This document shows positions 43,458 through 53,600 of a DNA stretch of 64,000 nucleotides, one piece after another (the stretch's first letter is position 1; each line of letters opens with the position of its first letter). The translations under genes were made by a program, and so were the position numbers. Source of the DNA: Sphingobacterium spiritivorum (GTDB lineage: Bacteria > Bacteroidota > Bacteroidia > Sphingobacteriales > Sphingobacteriaceae); assembly GCF_016725325.1 (NCBI RefSeq), contig NZ_CP068083.1:3720001-3784000 (forward strand). The letters are read 5' to 3'. A model generated the notes under the pieces. That model was not told where the DNA came from. It ran no database searches and saw nothing but the letters and a program-made list of their open reading frames with translations.

Positions 43458-44069
43458 ATGTACAATCTACTTCAACACATTGTGGATAATGATATGCTTC
43501 ATGCTAAATGGCTGAATACGCTTTCCTTTATGGAAAATGCAGGAGCGCGAAAAATATCTGCCTGTGAACATACAACAGATGTAAATCTGATACAACTAAA
43601 ACATGCCGCTGAAGAGCATCGGCATGCCTATTACCTCAAAAAACAAATTGCGAAGACCAATGTTGATACCTGTAATACATACAGGACTGATGAGCTTATT
43701 GCTTCAGCCTGTACACGTCATTATTTGCAGCAATTGGATATACATGCCTGTCGCTATCTTAAAAATACATTTGATTTAAGGGATAATGAACTCAAGTATG
43801 CGGCTTATTTGTTTGTAACCTATGCTATTGAAGTACGTGCAGATGACTTATATCCTATCTATCAACAGGTATTGGATGCATCGAAGAGTAAGGTCATGGT
43901 CAAATCTATTATTCTGGAAGAAGAGGGGCATCTGGAAGAGATGATCCATCAGCTCGAAGTCTTTGCGTCCGACTGGGAAGTACATGCAAAGAAGATACAG
44001 GATATGGAACAGCAATTATTCGAAGAATGGGTAACAGCGATAGCGCTGGAAGTAAAGCATGATAAATAA
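43458..44069 (+). CDS. Ferritin-like diiron protein, first gene of the biotin operon
   Basis: This 203-residue, all-helical protein carries the full six-ligand set of a ferritin-like carboxylate diiron site: E26 (SFMENAGARK), E53 and H56 (AAEEHRHAYY), E125 (TYAIEVRADD), E155 and H158 (LEEEGHLEEM). The two ExxH pairs sit in predicted helices 2 and 4. There is no signal peptide. The start follows a TACATTTG element; an in-frame ATG at 43359 would run into the divergent regulator. The last 11 bases overlap bioF, so the two are translationally coupled. Ferritin-like proteins can be oxygenases, oxidases or iron stores. Its place before bioF makes a role in biotin precursor supply a good hypothesis, but no function is proven. 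Confidence 0.75.
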   Translation: MYNLLQHIVDNDMLHAKWLNTLSFMENAGARKISACEHTTDVNLIQLKHAAEEHRHAYYLKKQIAKTNVDTCNTYRTDELIASACTRHYLQQLDIHACRYLKNTFDLRDNELKYAAYLFVTYAIEVRADDLYPIYQQVLDASKSKVMVKSIILEEEGHLEEMIHQLEVFASDWEVHAKKIQDMEQQLFEEWVTAIALEVKHDK

Positions 44070-45171
44070 TCTTTCGCAACTTCTGAACGATAAGCTGGAG
44101 TTAAGAGCAGATAAGGGTAATCTAAGGAGTTTAAAGATTCCAGAGCAGGGAATTGATTTTTTTTCCAATGATTATCTGGGTTTGGCTCGGAATCCTGCAT
44201 TTCATAAACAACTGTCAGAAGAGATACATGCTGATCCGTCAATTCTCGGAGGCGCTACAGGATCCAGGCTGATCAGCGGTAATTCTGTTGAGAAAATGCG
44301 TGCAGAACAGGAAATTGCTGTATTTCACGGATATCCGGCAAGTCTGTTGTTTGCCTCCGGTTATATGGCCAATCTGGCGCTACTGTCTGCTTTACCTGGT
44401 CGGGGAGATACCATTATTATGGACGAACTGATTCATAGATCCGTGCATGACGGAGCGGCTTTATCTGCAGCCCAAAAATGGAAATTCAGACATAACGATC
44501 TGAATAGCCTGGAGGATAAGCTGCGGAGAGCCAGCGGTCAGATTTACGTCGTGGTGGAGAGTTTATACTCCATGGATGGTGATTTTGCTTCTTTGAATGA
44601 GCTTGTTGTGTTGACCCGACGATACAATGCTGCGCTTATTGTAGACGAGGCACACGCATTTGGTGTCTTTGGATATGGTCTGGTACACCATTATGGTTTA
44701 CAGAAGCACGTATTTGCAACGGTGATTACCTATGGAAAGGCTTTAGGAGCACATGGTGCAGCTGTATTAGGGGAGGAGTTGCTCAAATCTTACCTTGTCA
44801 ATTTTGCATCTGCCTTTATCTATAGTACTGCATGTCCGGATCTGTTTGCTCGTCATATACGATTGGGGTATGCGTTTTTGAATGAACATTCTGAACTTTC
44901 AGCTCAATTGAAAAGACGTATAGCTTATTTCAGGCAGAAGAAGATTTCTTCCGCTTCAGATCCGCTGAGTCCTGTTCAGGCTGTTATCATTCCGCAGCAT
45001 GAAGTCTTGATCCATCTGCAGCAACAGCTCCAGAAGAACGGACTACAGGTCTATGCTATTTATAGTCCTACCGTAAGGGAAGGGCAGGAGCGTCTGCGTA
45101 TCTGTCTGCATCAGTATAATACGGAAGAAGAGATAGATGCGCTGACCGCAGAAATTAATAGTGTACTATAA
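44059..45171 (+). CDS. bioF: 8-amino-7-oxononanoate synthase (KAPA synthase)
   Basis: This 370-residue PLP enzyme of the alpha-oxoamine synthase family condenses pimeloyl-thioester with L-alanine to give KAPA. Key segments are DFFSNDYLGLA, GGATGSRLISGNS, the acidic residue in LIVDEAHAFGVFG and the PLP lysine in TYGKALGAHGAAVLG. The size is normal. The related AKB ligase and serine palmitoyltransferase share the fold, but the position upstream of bioD, bioB and bioA settles the role. It overlaps the ferritin-like gene by 11 bp. Confidence 0.93.
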   Translation: MINNLSQLLNDKLELRADKGNLRSLKIPEQGIDFFSNDYLGLARNPAFHKQLSEEIHADPSILGGATGSRLISGNSVEKMRAEQEIAVFHGYPASLLFASGYMANLALLSALPGRGDTIIMDELIHRSVHDGAALSAAQKWKFRHNDLNSLEDKLRRASGQIYVVVESLYSMDGDFASLNELVVLTRRYNAALIVDEAHAFGVFGYGLVHHYGLQKHVFATVITYGKALGAHGAAVLGEELLKSYLVNFASAFIYSTACPDLFARHIRLGYAFLNEHSELSAQLKRRIAYFRQKKISSASDPLSPVQAVIIPQHEVLIHLQQQLQKNGLQVYAIYSPTVREGQERLRICLHQYNTEEEIDALTAEINSVL

Positions 45172-45210
45172 GATAATACTGAGCAATTTAAATAAAAGAG
45201 CATTTTCAGA

Positions 45211-45831
45211 ATGAAGCAACAGATTTTTATTAGTGGAATCGGAACAGGTATAGGTAAGACTATTTGCTCAGCTGTATTGGTTAGATTATGGGGTGCCGAT
45301 TATTGGAAACCTATACAATCCGGTGATCTCCATCATTCAGACAGCATGCTCGTAAGTGAACTGACTGGTCGCGATACTGTTATTCACCCCGAGCGTTTTA
45401 AGCTAAAATTAGCTGTTTCTCCTCATGAATCAGCTGCTGCTGAAAATTTACAGATAACATTAGAAGATTTCAAACTTCCGGTTACTCCCCGGTCATTGGT
45501 GATAGAAGGTGCAGGCGGGTTGTTTGTTCCGGTCAATGAGGAAGCGTTTATCATTGATCTGATTTCAAAATTATCCATTCCGGCTGCACTTGTTGTCAGG
45601 GATTACCTCGGTTGTATCAATCACAGTTTGCTTTCTATCGCAGCACTCCGGCAGCGTCATATTCCACTTCGTTATCTTATACTCAACGGGTCATTCAATT
45701 CGCATAGCGAAAGGATTATCCATAAAGCAGTAGATTCATCAACAGCCATTTTACGTATACCGGACCTCCAATCTTTAAGTTCTCAGGAACTGGACAGCGT
45801 GTGTCGGGATCTGGTTGAACAGATCACATAG
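45211..45831 (+). CDS. bioD: Dethiobiotin synthetase
   Basis: This 206-residue ATP-dependent enzyme closes the ureido ring of dethiobiotin from DAPA and CO2. It has the P-loop GIGTGIGKT at the N terminus, YWKPIQSGD, the Mg-binding EGAGGLFVPVNE segment and an LVVRDYLGCINHSLLS region that corresponds to the substrate loop. It is slightly shorter than E. coli BioD (about 225 residues). It is the third gene of the operon, 39 bp after bioF. Confidence 0.93.
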   Translation: MKQQIFISGIGTGIGKTICSAVLVRLWGADYWKPIQSGDLHHSDSMLVSELTGRDTVIHPERFKLKLAVSPHESAAAENLQITLEDFKLPVTPRSLVIEGAGGLFVPVNEEAFIIDLISKLSIPAALVVRDYLGCINHSLLSIAALRQRHIPLRYLILNGSFNSHSERIIHKAVDSSTAILRIPDLQSLSSQELDSVCRDLVEQIT

Positions 45832-45885
45832 TTATAAGGTACAATAGATATACCGTACCACCGAAATATTAAAAAATACAAATTT

Positions 45886-46890
45886 ATGAGAAGAATTATG
45901 AATACAGCAATCAGAACCAACTGGACGAAAGAAGAGATTCAGGAAATTTACGATCAGCCGTTGCTGGAATTGGTCTATCGTGCAGCTACCGTACACAGAG
46001 AATGGCACCGTGCATCAGAAGTACAGGTATGTACCTTATTATCTGTCAAAACCGGAGGCTGTCCTGAAGATTGTTCCTATTGCGGACAGGCTGCCCGATA
46101 TCATACGGACATCAAGGTGCAAGCTTTGTTGCCGACGGAGACCGTTATTGCCCATGCACAGAAAGCCAAAGATTCGGGTTCTACCCGCTTTTGTATGGCT
46201 GCTGCGTGGAGAGAGGTTCGTGACAACCGTGATTTTGACCGGGTTATCGATATGGTAAAGGGTGTAAATGACCTGGGGCTTGAGGTCTGTTGTACACTGG
46301 GTATGTTGACTGAAGAGCAGGCTGTCCGGTTAAGGGACGCAGGTTTGCATGCTTACAATCATAATCTGGATACTTCAGAGCAGTATTATGAGGAGATTAT
46401 CTCGACACGTAAGTTTGATAACCGTATCAATACAATCAACCATGTGCGTAAAGCAGGTATTACTGTTTGTTCGGGGGGGATTATAGGCCTTGGAGAAACC
46501 CATAAAGATCGTATTTCTATGTTACTGACATTGGCTACTATGCCAAAGCATCCTGAATCTGTTCCGGTCAATGCATTGGCAAGGGTTAAAGGAACACCAT
46601 TAGAACATAATCCTAAAGTTGATATATGGGATATGGTACGTATGATAGCTACAGCCCGTATTGTAATGCCGGCATCCGTTGTGCGTCTTAGTGCCGGACG
46701 TATCGAGATGACAGAGACGGAGCAAGCCTGGTGTTTTATGGCGGGTGCCAATTCTATTTTTACAGGAGAACACGAAACCTTGCTTGTAACGCCCAATCCG
46801 GGAGTATCCGAGGATATGCAGATGTTCCGGAACCTGGGACTGAAACCTATGGAAAACAAAAAAAGCGAAAGCTCATGTCAGGTACATTAA
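45886..46890 (+). CDS. bioB: Biotin synthase
   Basis: This 334-residue radical SAM enzyme inserts sulfur into dethiobiotin. The [4Fe-4S]-SAM motif is CPEDCSYC within [16 protein letters not shown]. Cysteines and arginine that hold the [2Fe-2S] sulfur donor are seen in FCMAAAW, EVCCTLG and [25 protein letters not shown] is also diagnostic. ATG codons at 45886 and 45901 are possible starts. The end overlaps bioA by 16 bp. Confidence 0.97.
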   Translation: MRRIMNTAIRTNWTKEEIQEIYDQPLLELVYRAATVHREWHRASEVQVCTLLSVKTGGCPEDCSYCGQAARYHTDIKVQALLPTETVIAHAQKAKDSGSTRFCMAAAWREVRDNRDFDRVIDMVKGVNDLGLEVCCTLGMLTEEQAVRLRDAGLHAYNHNLDTSEQYYEEIISTRKFDNRINTINHVRKAGITVCSGGIIGLGETHKDRISMLLTLATMPKHPESVPVNALARVKGTPLEHNPKVDIWDMVRMIATARIVMPASVVRLSAGRIEMTETEQAWCFMAGANSIFTGEHETLLVTPNPGVSEDMQMFRNLGLKPMENKKSESSCQVH

Positions 46891-48146
46891 AAGAGCGTGA
46901 CAGAAAGGTTAACTGGCATCCGTATACGCAGATGAAAGGTGCAGAAGACGCTATACCCATTGTCCGTGGAAACGGAGCATATCTTTACGACGATAAAGGC
47001 AATCGTTATATTGATGCCGTTTCTTCCTGGTGGGTGACTTTGCACGGGCATGCTCATCCTTATATTGCTGAGCGTGTCTCTGAGCAGTTACTTACACTAG
47101 AGCAAGTGATATTTGCCGGATTTACGCATGAACCAGCGATCAGACTTTCTGAAAATCTGCTCAGGCTGCTTCCGTCCACTCAGCAGAAAGTGTTTTATAC
47201 GGATAATGGCTCTACTGCAATAGAAGTTGCACTCAAAATATGTATACAGTATCACTATAACCAAGATCGGAAACGATCTAAAATACTGGCTTTTAAGAAT
47301 TCATATCATGGAGATACATTTGGAGCTATGTCTATTAGCGGAAGGGGGGTATGGACAGCTCCCTTTGCAGATATGCTCTTTGAGGTTATCTTTATTGATG
47401 TTCCCACTCAAGCAAATATAAACGTACTGTTTGGCATTATAGACCGGTATGCAGATGAGCTGGCTTGTTTTGTTTATGAACCGCTTGTGCAGGGAGCTGC
47501 AGGAATGTTAATGCATAGACCGGAGGATTTGAGTATGCTGATGGATTATTGCCGTAGCAAAGGTATATTGCTGATACAGGATGAAATATTTGTAGGTTTT
47601 GGTCGTACAGGACGTCTGTTTGCTGCGGATTATTTGTCTGCATATCCCGATGTTATGTGTTTCTCTAAAGGGCTGACCGGAGGGACTATGCCTTTAGGGG
47701 TGACGACCTGTTCAGATGCGATATATGAAGCATTTTATTCTGATGATAAGAAAAAGGCACTTTTTCATGGTCATTCTTTTACAGCCAGTCCTCTGGCCTG
47801 TACTGCGGCTTTAGCAAGTATGGAACTTCTGTTGCAAGCGCATACGCTGGAGAATATTCAACGGATAGTATTGCAGCATGAACGCTTTGCTATGGAGTTA
47901 AAATCGCATCCTCAGGTGGTAGTTGTCAGACAGCAGGGAACTATTCTGGCGTTAGAATGGAGAACAGGAGAAGAAACTTCCTATTTCAGCGATATGCACG
48001 AAAAACTGTATCCTTATTTTCTAAACAAAGGGATTCTGCTTCGCCCTTTGGGGAATATTATTTATCTGGTTCCTCCATATTGCATAGCAGATGAAGATCT
48101 GGCTTATATCTATGAAACGATATTGGAGGCCTTAGACTCTTTATAA
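46875..48146 (+). CDS. bioA: Adenosylmethionine-8-amino-7-oxononanoate aminotransferase (DAPA aminotransferase)
   Basis: This 423-residue class III PLP aminotransferase converts KAPA to DAPA using SAM as amino donor. Diagnostic motifs are [12 protein letters not shown] at the start, [43 protein letters not shown] and the PLP lysine in [17 protein letters not shown] start at the ATG at 46875, because the longer frame from 46731 would read through the middle of bioB. It is the last gene of the operon. I see no strong terminator directly after it. Confidence 0.95.
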   Translation: MSGTLKERDRKVNWHPYTQMKGAEDAIPIVRGNGAYLYDDKGNRYIDAVSSWWVTLHGHAHPYIAERVSEQLLTLEQVIFAGFTHEPAIRLSENLLRLLPSTQQKVFYTDNGSTAIEVALKICIQYHYNQDRKRSKILAFKNSYHGDTFGAMSISGRGVWTAPFADMLFEVIFIDVPTQANINVLFGIIDRYADELACFVYEPLVQGAAGMLMHRPEDLSMLMDYCRSKGILLIQDEIFVGFGRTGRLFAADYLSAYPDVMCFSKGLTGGTMPLGVTTCSDAIYEAFYSDDKKKALFHGHSFTASPLACTAALASMELLLQAHTLENIQRIVLQHERFAMELKSHPQVVVVRQQGTILALEWRTGEETSYFSDMHEKLYPYFLNKGILLRPLGNIIYLVPPYCIADEDLAYIYETILEALDSL

Positions 48147-48175
48147 GAGATAAGTATTTATGAAAGTGTGGCTGT

Positions 48176-48213
48176 GATATTCAGGATTATACCAGGTATT
48201 CTTTCTGAATATC
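48176..48213 (+). promoter_or_regulatory. 9-bp inverted repeat between bioA and the two-component genes
   Basis: GATATTCAG (48176-48184) and CTGAATATC (48205-48213) are perfect arms with a 20-bp spacer. It may be a weak terminator for bioA or a site for the response regulator gene that starts 82 bp downstream. No T-run follows. Confidence 0.35.
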
Positions 48214-48295
48214 GCGTCTAATATTTGTTTGGATATCAACTTTATTGGTCTATATTAAGAATAATGCCGAAATTTGATGTTGAAAAAAATCAAGT

Positions 48296-48976
48296 ATGGA
48301 TATTCTTATTATTGAAGATGATCTCAGAGTAGCACAGCTGATTGAGCGTGCTGTCCAGGAACAGGGATTTCAGACGATGATTGCTTATGATGGAATGTCT
48401 GGCAGGAAATTAGCCTTGCAGCATGATTTTAGCCTTATTATCACGGATATTGTATTGCCAAAGATGGATGGATTGGACGTGTGTAAAGAGGTGCGTCAGT
48501 TGAAACCGGATCTTCCTGTTATTATGCTGACAGCATTGGGTACTACTGATAATAAAGTTGAAGGATTTGATGCCGGAGCAGATGATTATCTGGTCAAGCC
48601 TTTTGAAACGAGGGAGTTGATCGCTCGTGTACGTGCTTTGTTGAAACGTAAGGATCAGTCTGCGAGTGTGGCATCTTTCGTGTTGAGATATCATGATCTT
48701 GAAATGAATCTCAATACCAAAATGGTAAAGAGGGGTGGTCTGGAAATCGAACTTACACCCAAAGAATTTAACCTGCTTCAGTATTTTTTAAGTCATCCTG
48801 AAAAAGTGCTCTCCCGATCAGATATAGCTGAACATGTATGGGAAACGCATTTTGATACAGGTACCAATTTTATAGATGTATATATTAATTACCTCCGTAA
48901 GAAAATAGATAGGGATTTTGATCATAAACTGATTCATACTAAACCCGGAATGGGATTTATCTTAAGAAAGGCCTGA
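48296..48976 (+). CDS. Two-component response regulator, OmpR/PhoB family
   Basis: This 226-residue regulator has a receiver domain (residues 1-120) with acidic pocket EDD (residues 7-9), phospho-acceptor D51 (LIITDIVLPKMDG), a threonine switch in IMLTALG and a lysine in DDYLVKPFE. The C-terminal winged-helix domain carries LTPKEFNLLQYFLSHPEKVLSR and NFIDVYINYLRKKID. It is coupled to the sensor kinase gene by a one-base overlap. The stimulus and target genes are unknown. Confidence 0.95.
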   Translation: MDILIIEDDLRVAQLIERAVQEQGFQTMIAYDGMSGRKLALQHDFSLIITDIVLPKMDGLDVCKEVRQLKPDLPVIMLTALGTTDNKVEGFDAGADDYLVKPFETRELIARVRALLKRKDQSASVASFVLRYHDLEMNLNTKMVKRGGLEIELTPKEFNLLQYFLSHPEKVLSRSDIAEHVWETHFDTGTNFIDVYINYLRKKIDRDFDHKLIHTKPGMGFILRKA

Positions 48977-50346
48977 TGGTAGCAAGAGCAAGATTAACCC
49001 TGTTATTTACGTGTATCACGGCTGCAATATTACTGATTTTTGGGGCTGTCTTGTATTTTTCTGCCAAACAAAACCGTCAAAAAGAATTTTATGATCTGTT
49101 AAAAAAAGAAGCTGTTACAAAGGCTAATTTATTTTTTGAAGCAGGAGTAGATGCTAAAGTTTTACAAAATATTTATCATAATAACCGTAAGATAATCAAT
49201 GAGGTAGAAGTTGCTATCTATAAACATGATTTCCATCTTTTATATCATGATGCGGTAGATATAGACGTCGTGAAAGAAGACTTTTCAATGATTGACCGGA
49301 TTTATCATAAAGGTGAAGAACGATTTTATCTTAATGACTGGCAGGTAATAGGTATCAGACATACATACAAAGGACAAACTTATATAATTACGGCTGCAGC
49401 CTATGACCAGTATGGTTATAATAAACTGGCTAATATGTTATGGGTTAGTATTACTGTTTTTGTGATCTCTATCCTTTTTATTTATGGTGCGGGTCGGTTC
49501 TTTTCACGGAGAGCATTTGCTCCTGTACAGGAAATGACAGAAAGGGCTCGTCAAATATCAACAACCAGTCTGCATATGAGATTAGATACTGGGCATTCCA
49601 AAGATGAACTAACACAACTGGCGGAGACATTTAATGATCTGTTGAACAGACTTGAAAATTCATTTGATGCGCAAAAACAGTTTGTATCAAATGTTGCTCA
49701 TGAACTTCGTACCCCACTTGCTGCGATAACTGCAGAACTGGAGTTGTCTACCTCCCGTGAAAGAAGTGTGGCTGAATATCAGGAAGTTATCCGTAATACT
49801 TTGAACGATGCAAAAAAACTAGGTCGATTGGCTACCAGCCTTCTGGATTTTGCAAAAGCTACTTATGATCCTGTAGAAATATCTTTTAAACCCGTACGTG
49901 TGGATGAAATTTTGCTGGATGCACAGCTGCAGGTGCAAAAGGTAAATAAGAATTATAGACTATCTATTCACTTTGAACAGGAGTTTGAAAATGATAAACA
50001 AATATCTGTCAAAGGCAATAGTTACCTGCTGACGGTTGCATTTGCCAATTTGTTTGAAAATGGTTGTAAGTTTTCAGATGATAAACAGTGCCGGCTGACT
50101 GTTTCCTTTACAAAAACTATCATGACATTACGTTTTTCTGATCAGGGTATTGGTATCCCGGAAGAGGACCTGCAGCATATTTTTACCCCATTTTTTAGAG
50201 GGCAGAATAAAATGTTTGCTGATGGTAACGGAATAGGACTCCCGCTTACCAAGAAAATTATTTCACTTCACAAAGGAGATATTACTGTCATTTCTTCACC
50301 GCATACCGGAACAGTATTTACAGTTACATTGCCCGTACTGGATTAA
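48976..50346 (+). CDS. Sensor histidine kinase
   Basis: This 456-residue membrane kinase has a first transmembrane helix (LTLLFTCITAAILLIFGAVLYF), a periplasmic domain of about 120 residues, a second transmembrane helix (WVSITVFVISILFIYGAG), a HAMP region and a dimerisation domain with VSNVAHELRTPLAAI (H242). The ATPase domain follows, with FANLFENGCKF (N box), FSDQGIGIPE (G1) and GNGIGLPLTKKI (G2). It resembles the CusS/RagC-like kinases common in Bacteroidota, several of which sense metals or envelope stress. That specificity is not shown here. Confidence 0.95.
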   Translation: MVARARLTLLFTCITAAILLIFGAVLYFSAKQNRQKEFYDLLKKEAVTKANLFFEAGVDAKVLQNIYHNNRKIINEVEVAIYKHDFHLLYHDAVDIDVVKEDFSMIDRIYHKGEERFYLNDWQVIGIRHTYKGQTYIITAAAYDQYGYNKLANMLWVSITVFVISILFIYGAGRFFSRRAFAPVQEMTERARQISTTSLHMRLDTGHSKDELTQLAETFNDLLNRLENSFDAQKQFVSNVAHELRTPLAAITAELELSTSRERSVAEYQEVIRNTLNDAKKLGRLATSLLDFAKATYDPVEISFKPVRVDEILLDAQLQVQKVNKNYRLSIHFEQEFENDKQISVKGNSYLLTVAFANLFENGCKFSDDKQCRLTVSFTKTIMTLRFSDQGIGIPEEDLQHIFTPFFRGQNKMFADGNGIGLPLTKKIISLHKGDITVISSPHTGTVFTVTLPVLD

Positions 50347-50480
50347 TCAACCTCTCTGCCCTTCGGGCATCTCTCCTTTGGAAGGAGAGGGAAGTTATAA
50401 CAAACAGTTGGCGGGGACGCCAACTGGCGCAAATCTGATAATCTTAAAAACGAATTCCTATCCTTTTTAAGGAGCGAAGA
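50347..50480. repeat. Second cluster of the palindromic intergenic repeats
   Basis: A module B copy (50347-50396, GCCC-TTC-GGGC then CTCTCCTT-TGG-AAGGAGAG) is followed by a module C hairpin at 50405-50426 (stem CAGTTGGCG/CGCCAACTG, loop GGGA), a piece of module A (TGGCGCAA) and a decayed CTCTCC-type hairpin at about 50454-50476. It lies between the kinase and the giant surface protein gene. Confidence 0.8.
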
Positions 50481-50640
50481 ATATGTGTTAAAAAATGTCT
50501 GGTTTACTTAGATACTCCTTTTTTTGCAAATAGCAATTGTCCGTTTTTTGTCCGCTTAAATACATTATAGAATCATTTTCATTTGCAGAAATTAGGTAAT
50601 GATTTTAGTCTAAAATTACCTGATATCAAGAAATACTATA

Positions 50641-53600
50641 ATGAATAAAACACTCTTGTGTCTTATGAAGAGACAATTACTTTTTTCACTGTTCCTTATT
50701 ATCACCCGCCTGAGTTTTGGCCAATGTCCGCAAATGGACCAGCCACAAAATAAGCAGGTCTGTAATGGAACGACCACTGCTCCGGTTAATTTTACCAGCA
50801 GTACGGCTAATGTGGTATACAGTTGGACAAATTCCAATCCGGCAATAGGCCTTGCCGCTAATGGAAGAGGTAATATCCCCGCTTTTAACGCGGTAAACAC
50901 CGGAACAGGACTGCTAACGGCGAATATAACAGTTACACCAAAGTTGGAAACCGTTCAAACTTTTAGTTATACCGGGGCGGTGCAAACATTTGTGGTGCCA
51001 GCGGGGGTAACCAATATTAAAATAGACGCAAGAGGTGCGCAAGGCGCAAGTGCCATCTATAACCAGCCAGGTACGAAGCCTGATGATTTGGGAGGCAAAG
51101 GTGGAAGAGTTACAGCTGACTATCCGGTTACACCTGGCCAAACAATTTACGTAATGGTTGGTGGTAGCAACGGTTATAATGGTGGTGGAAGCGGTGGTGG
51201 CAGTATTGCACAACCTAATGGTGGCGGTGCTTCAGATATTCGTATAGGAGGAACGGCATTAACAAATAGAATTATCGTTGCTGGCGGTGGTGGTGGTGCT
51301 GGTAATAATTGTAGCAATACTGCCGAACCTGGCGGAGCTGGTGGCGAACTAACGGGTGGAACAGGGAATCAATGCGGGAGCCTAACAGGTATATCGGTAG
51401 GACAAGGGGGGACTCAAACACAAGGCGGTGAGCCAGGAACTGGCCAAAGTACTCAAGTAGGCAACGTTGCTGCAACTGCAGGTCAACTGGGACTTGGTGG
51501 TAATGCAGGAATCTTATTCGGTACTGCTGCCGGCGGTGGTGGGGGCGGTTACTATGGCGGGGGTGGTGCAGCTTATGGTAGTGGCGGTGGTGGCAGTAGT
51601 TATACCAATCCGCAGGCTATTTCGGTACAACATACACAAGGTTTTCAGGATGGCGATGGTCAAATCATCATTACTTATGATATGTCTTGTGCCAGTCCGG
51701 CAACCCAAGCCTTTACTTATACCGTTAGCCCAACGCCAGTTGTTGCACAACCGAAAGACCAAAGCGTATTTACGGGTACCAATACTGCAGCTGTAAACTT
51801 CAGCAGTCCTACTACCGGAGGGTATGTAAGCTACGATTGGATCAATAATACCCCAGCTATAGGCCTTGCAGCCAATGGAACAGGCAATATCCCCGCCTTT
51901 ACAACAGTAAATGCCACTAATGAACCGATAACGGCAACGCTTACCGTTACGCCAAAATTAACAGAAGGTATACTCGATATTGACCAATCGATAGCAAGTA
52001 ATTGTACTGCAAATATTTCACAATCCAACCTGGCCCAATCTTTTAAGCCTGTAACCAATTCGCTTATGGGAGCGAGTATTTTTTTGAATGCAACTGGAGG
52101 TAATGGAAGTATAACCATTTCCTTATGGGATAAATTGCCTAATGCCGGTGGCGTGCAGCTGGCCACCGGTACGGCAGCTTCTTCTCCAAGTTCTTGGGTT
52201 AATGTTTTTTGGTCTCCGGTTTCTGTTACTCCCGGCAACACTTATTACCTGGTGTTTACAGGTACGAATAACCTCAACTGTATTGCAGGTTCCACTTCCA
52301 ATCCCTATCCTGATGGACAAGTATATGCCAATGCTGGCTATCAGTCGTTTCCAAGTTATGATTATGCTTTCCGAACCTATAGTCCGGGTGCAACAAGTTG
52401 CGCAGGTACTTCTCAACAGTTTCAGATTACTGTTAAAGTGCTCAAACCAGATGCAAATGGCATACTCTATGTCAAAAAAGGAAGTAACGGCCTTGGCGGT
52501 AGCTGGGCAAATGCCGTCTCAGAACTGGCCGATGCATTGGTGATGGCCAAAACCTTAAATGCGGTTACGCCTGGTAAGGTAAAGCAGATCTGGGTAGCTG
52601 GTGGGAAATACCTACCCTTATACAGCCCTGAAGACGGGGCAAACTTTGGTACGGATAAAACCCGGGATAATACCTTTCTATTGGTGAAAGATGTACAACT
52701 ATATGGTGGCTTTGCAGGTATCGAAACTACATTACAGCAAAGAGATCTGTCCATTGCAGCTAATCAGAGTATTTTAAGTGGTGATTTTAATAATGACGAT
52801 GTGGTTACAGGCGCAGGAGCAACGCTCAGCTTTTCAGGCAATGGCGAAAACACATATCATGTATTGCTTTCCGCAGGTGATGTAGGTACCGCCGAGCTAA
52901 ATGGTTTTGTAGTGAGAGGCGGCAGTGGTAGTAGTGGCATTTTGACAGTAAACACTTTAAACATATTCAAAACCCAAGGTGGAGGCATGAACATTACCGC
53001 ATCAAGCCCTACAATTACCAATTGTGTTTTTGAAAACAACCATGTGCAAACTGGTTTGGGAGGGGCTATCTATATAAACACGCCTAATGGAGCCATCATA
53101 GCGGCACCAACCATTTCTAAAAGCAAGTTCTTAAATAATAAAAGCGCTAACATTGCAGGTCAGGGCTGGGGCGATGAAGGGGCAGGAGCGATGTACAACG
53201 TCAATTCAAATCCAATAATTACCGATTGTAGTTTTGTGGGAAATTTGGTAACAGGTGGCAGGTTTGGTGGTGCCATTGTTAATGTTTCTTCGGAAGTACA
53301 ATTTACCGATGTCACCATTAGTAATAATGCTTCAAAAGGCTTATTTGGCGGAGGCGGTGGTTTAGCCATTTTTGGTAATAAAACAGCCACATTAAATAAT
53401 GTCATCTTTACAGGAAACAGTACTGATGTAAACGGAGGTGCTATATTTAACGGCTCAGGAGCAGTTGCTGTCCTCAATAATGTATTGTTCAGCGGTAACT
53501 TGGCTAATTATGGTGCCGCCATTTATAACAACAACTCGTCGCCAGTTTTAACCAATGTTACCATTAGTGGAAATCAGGCCAATGTGAATGGCGCAATTTA

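Noticed and set aside
46731-46874. Long N-terminal extension of BioA
   Set aside because: It would read out of frame through the conserved end of bioB. The BioA family starts near the ATG at 46875.
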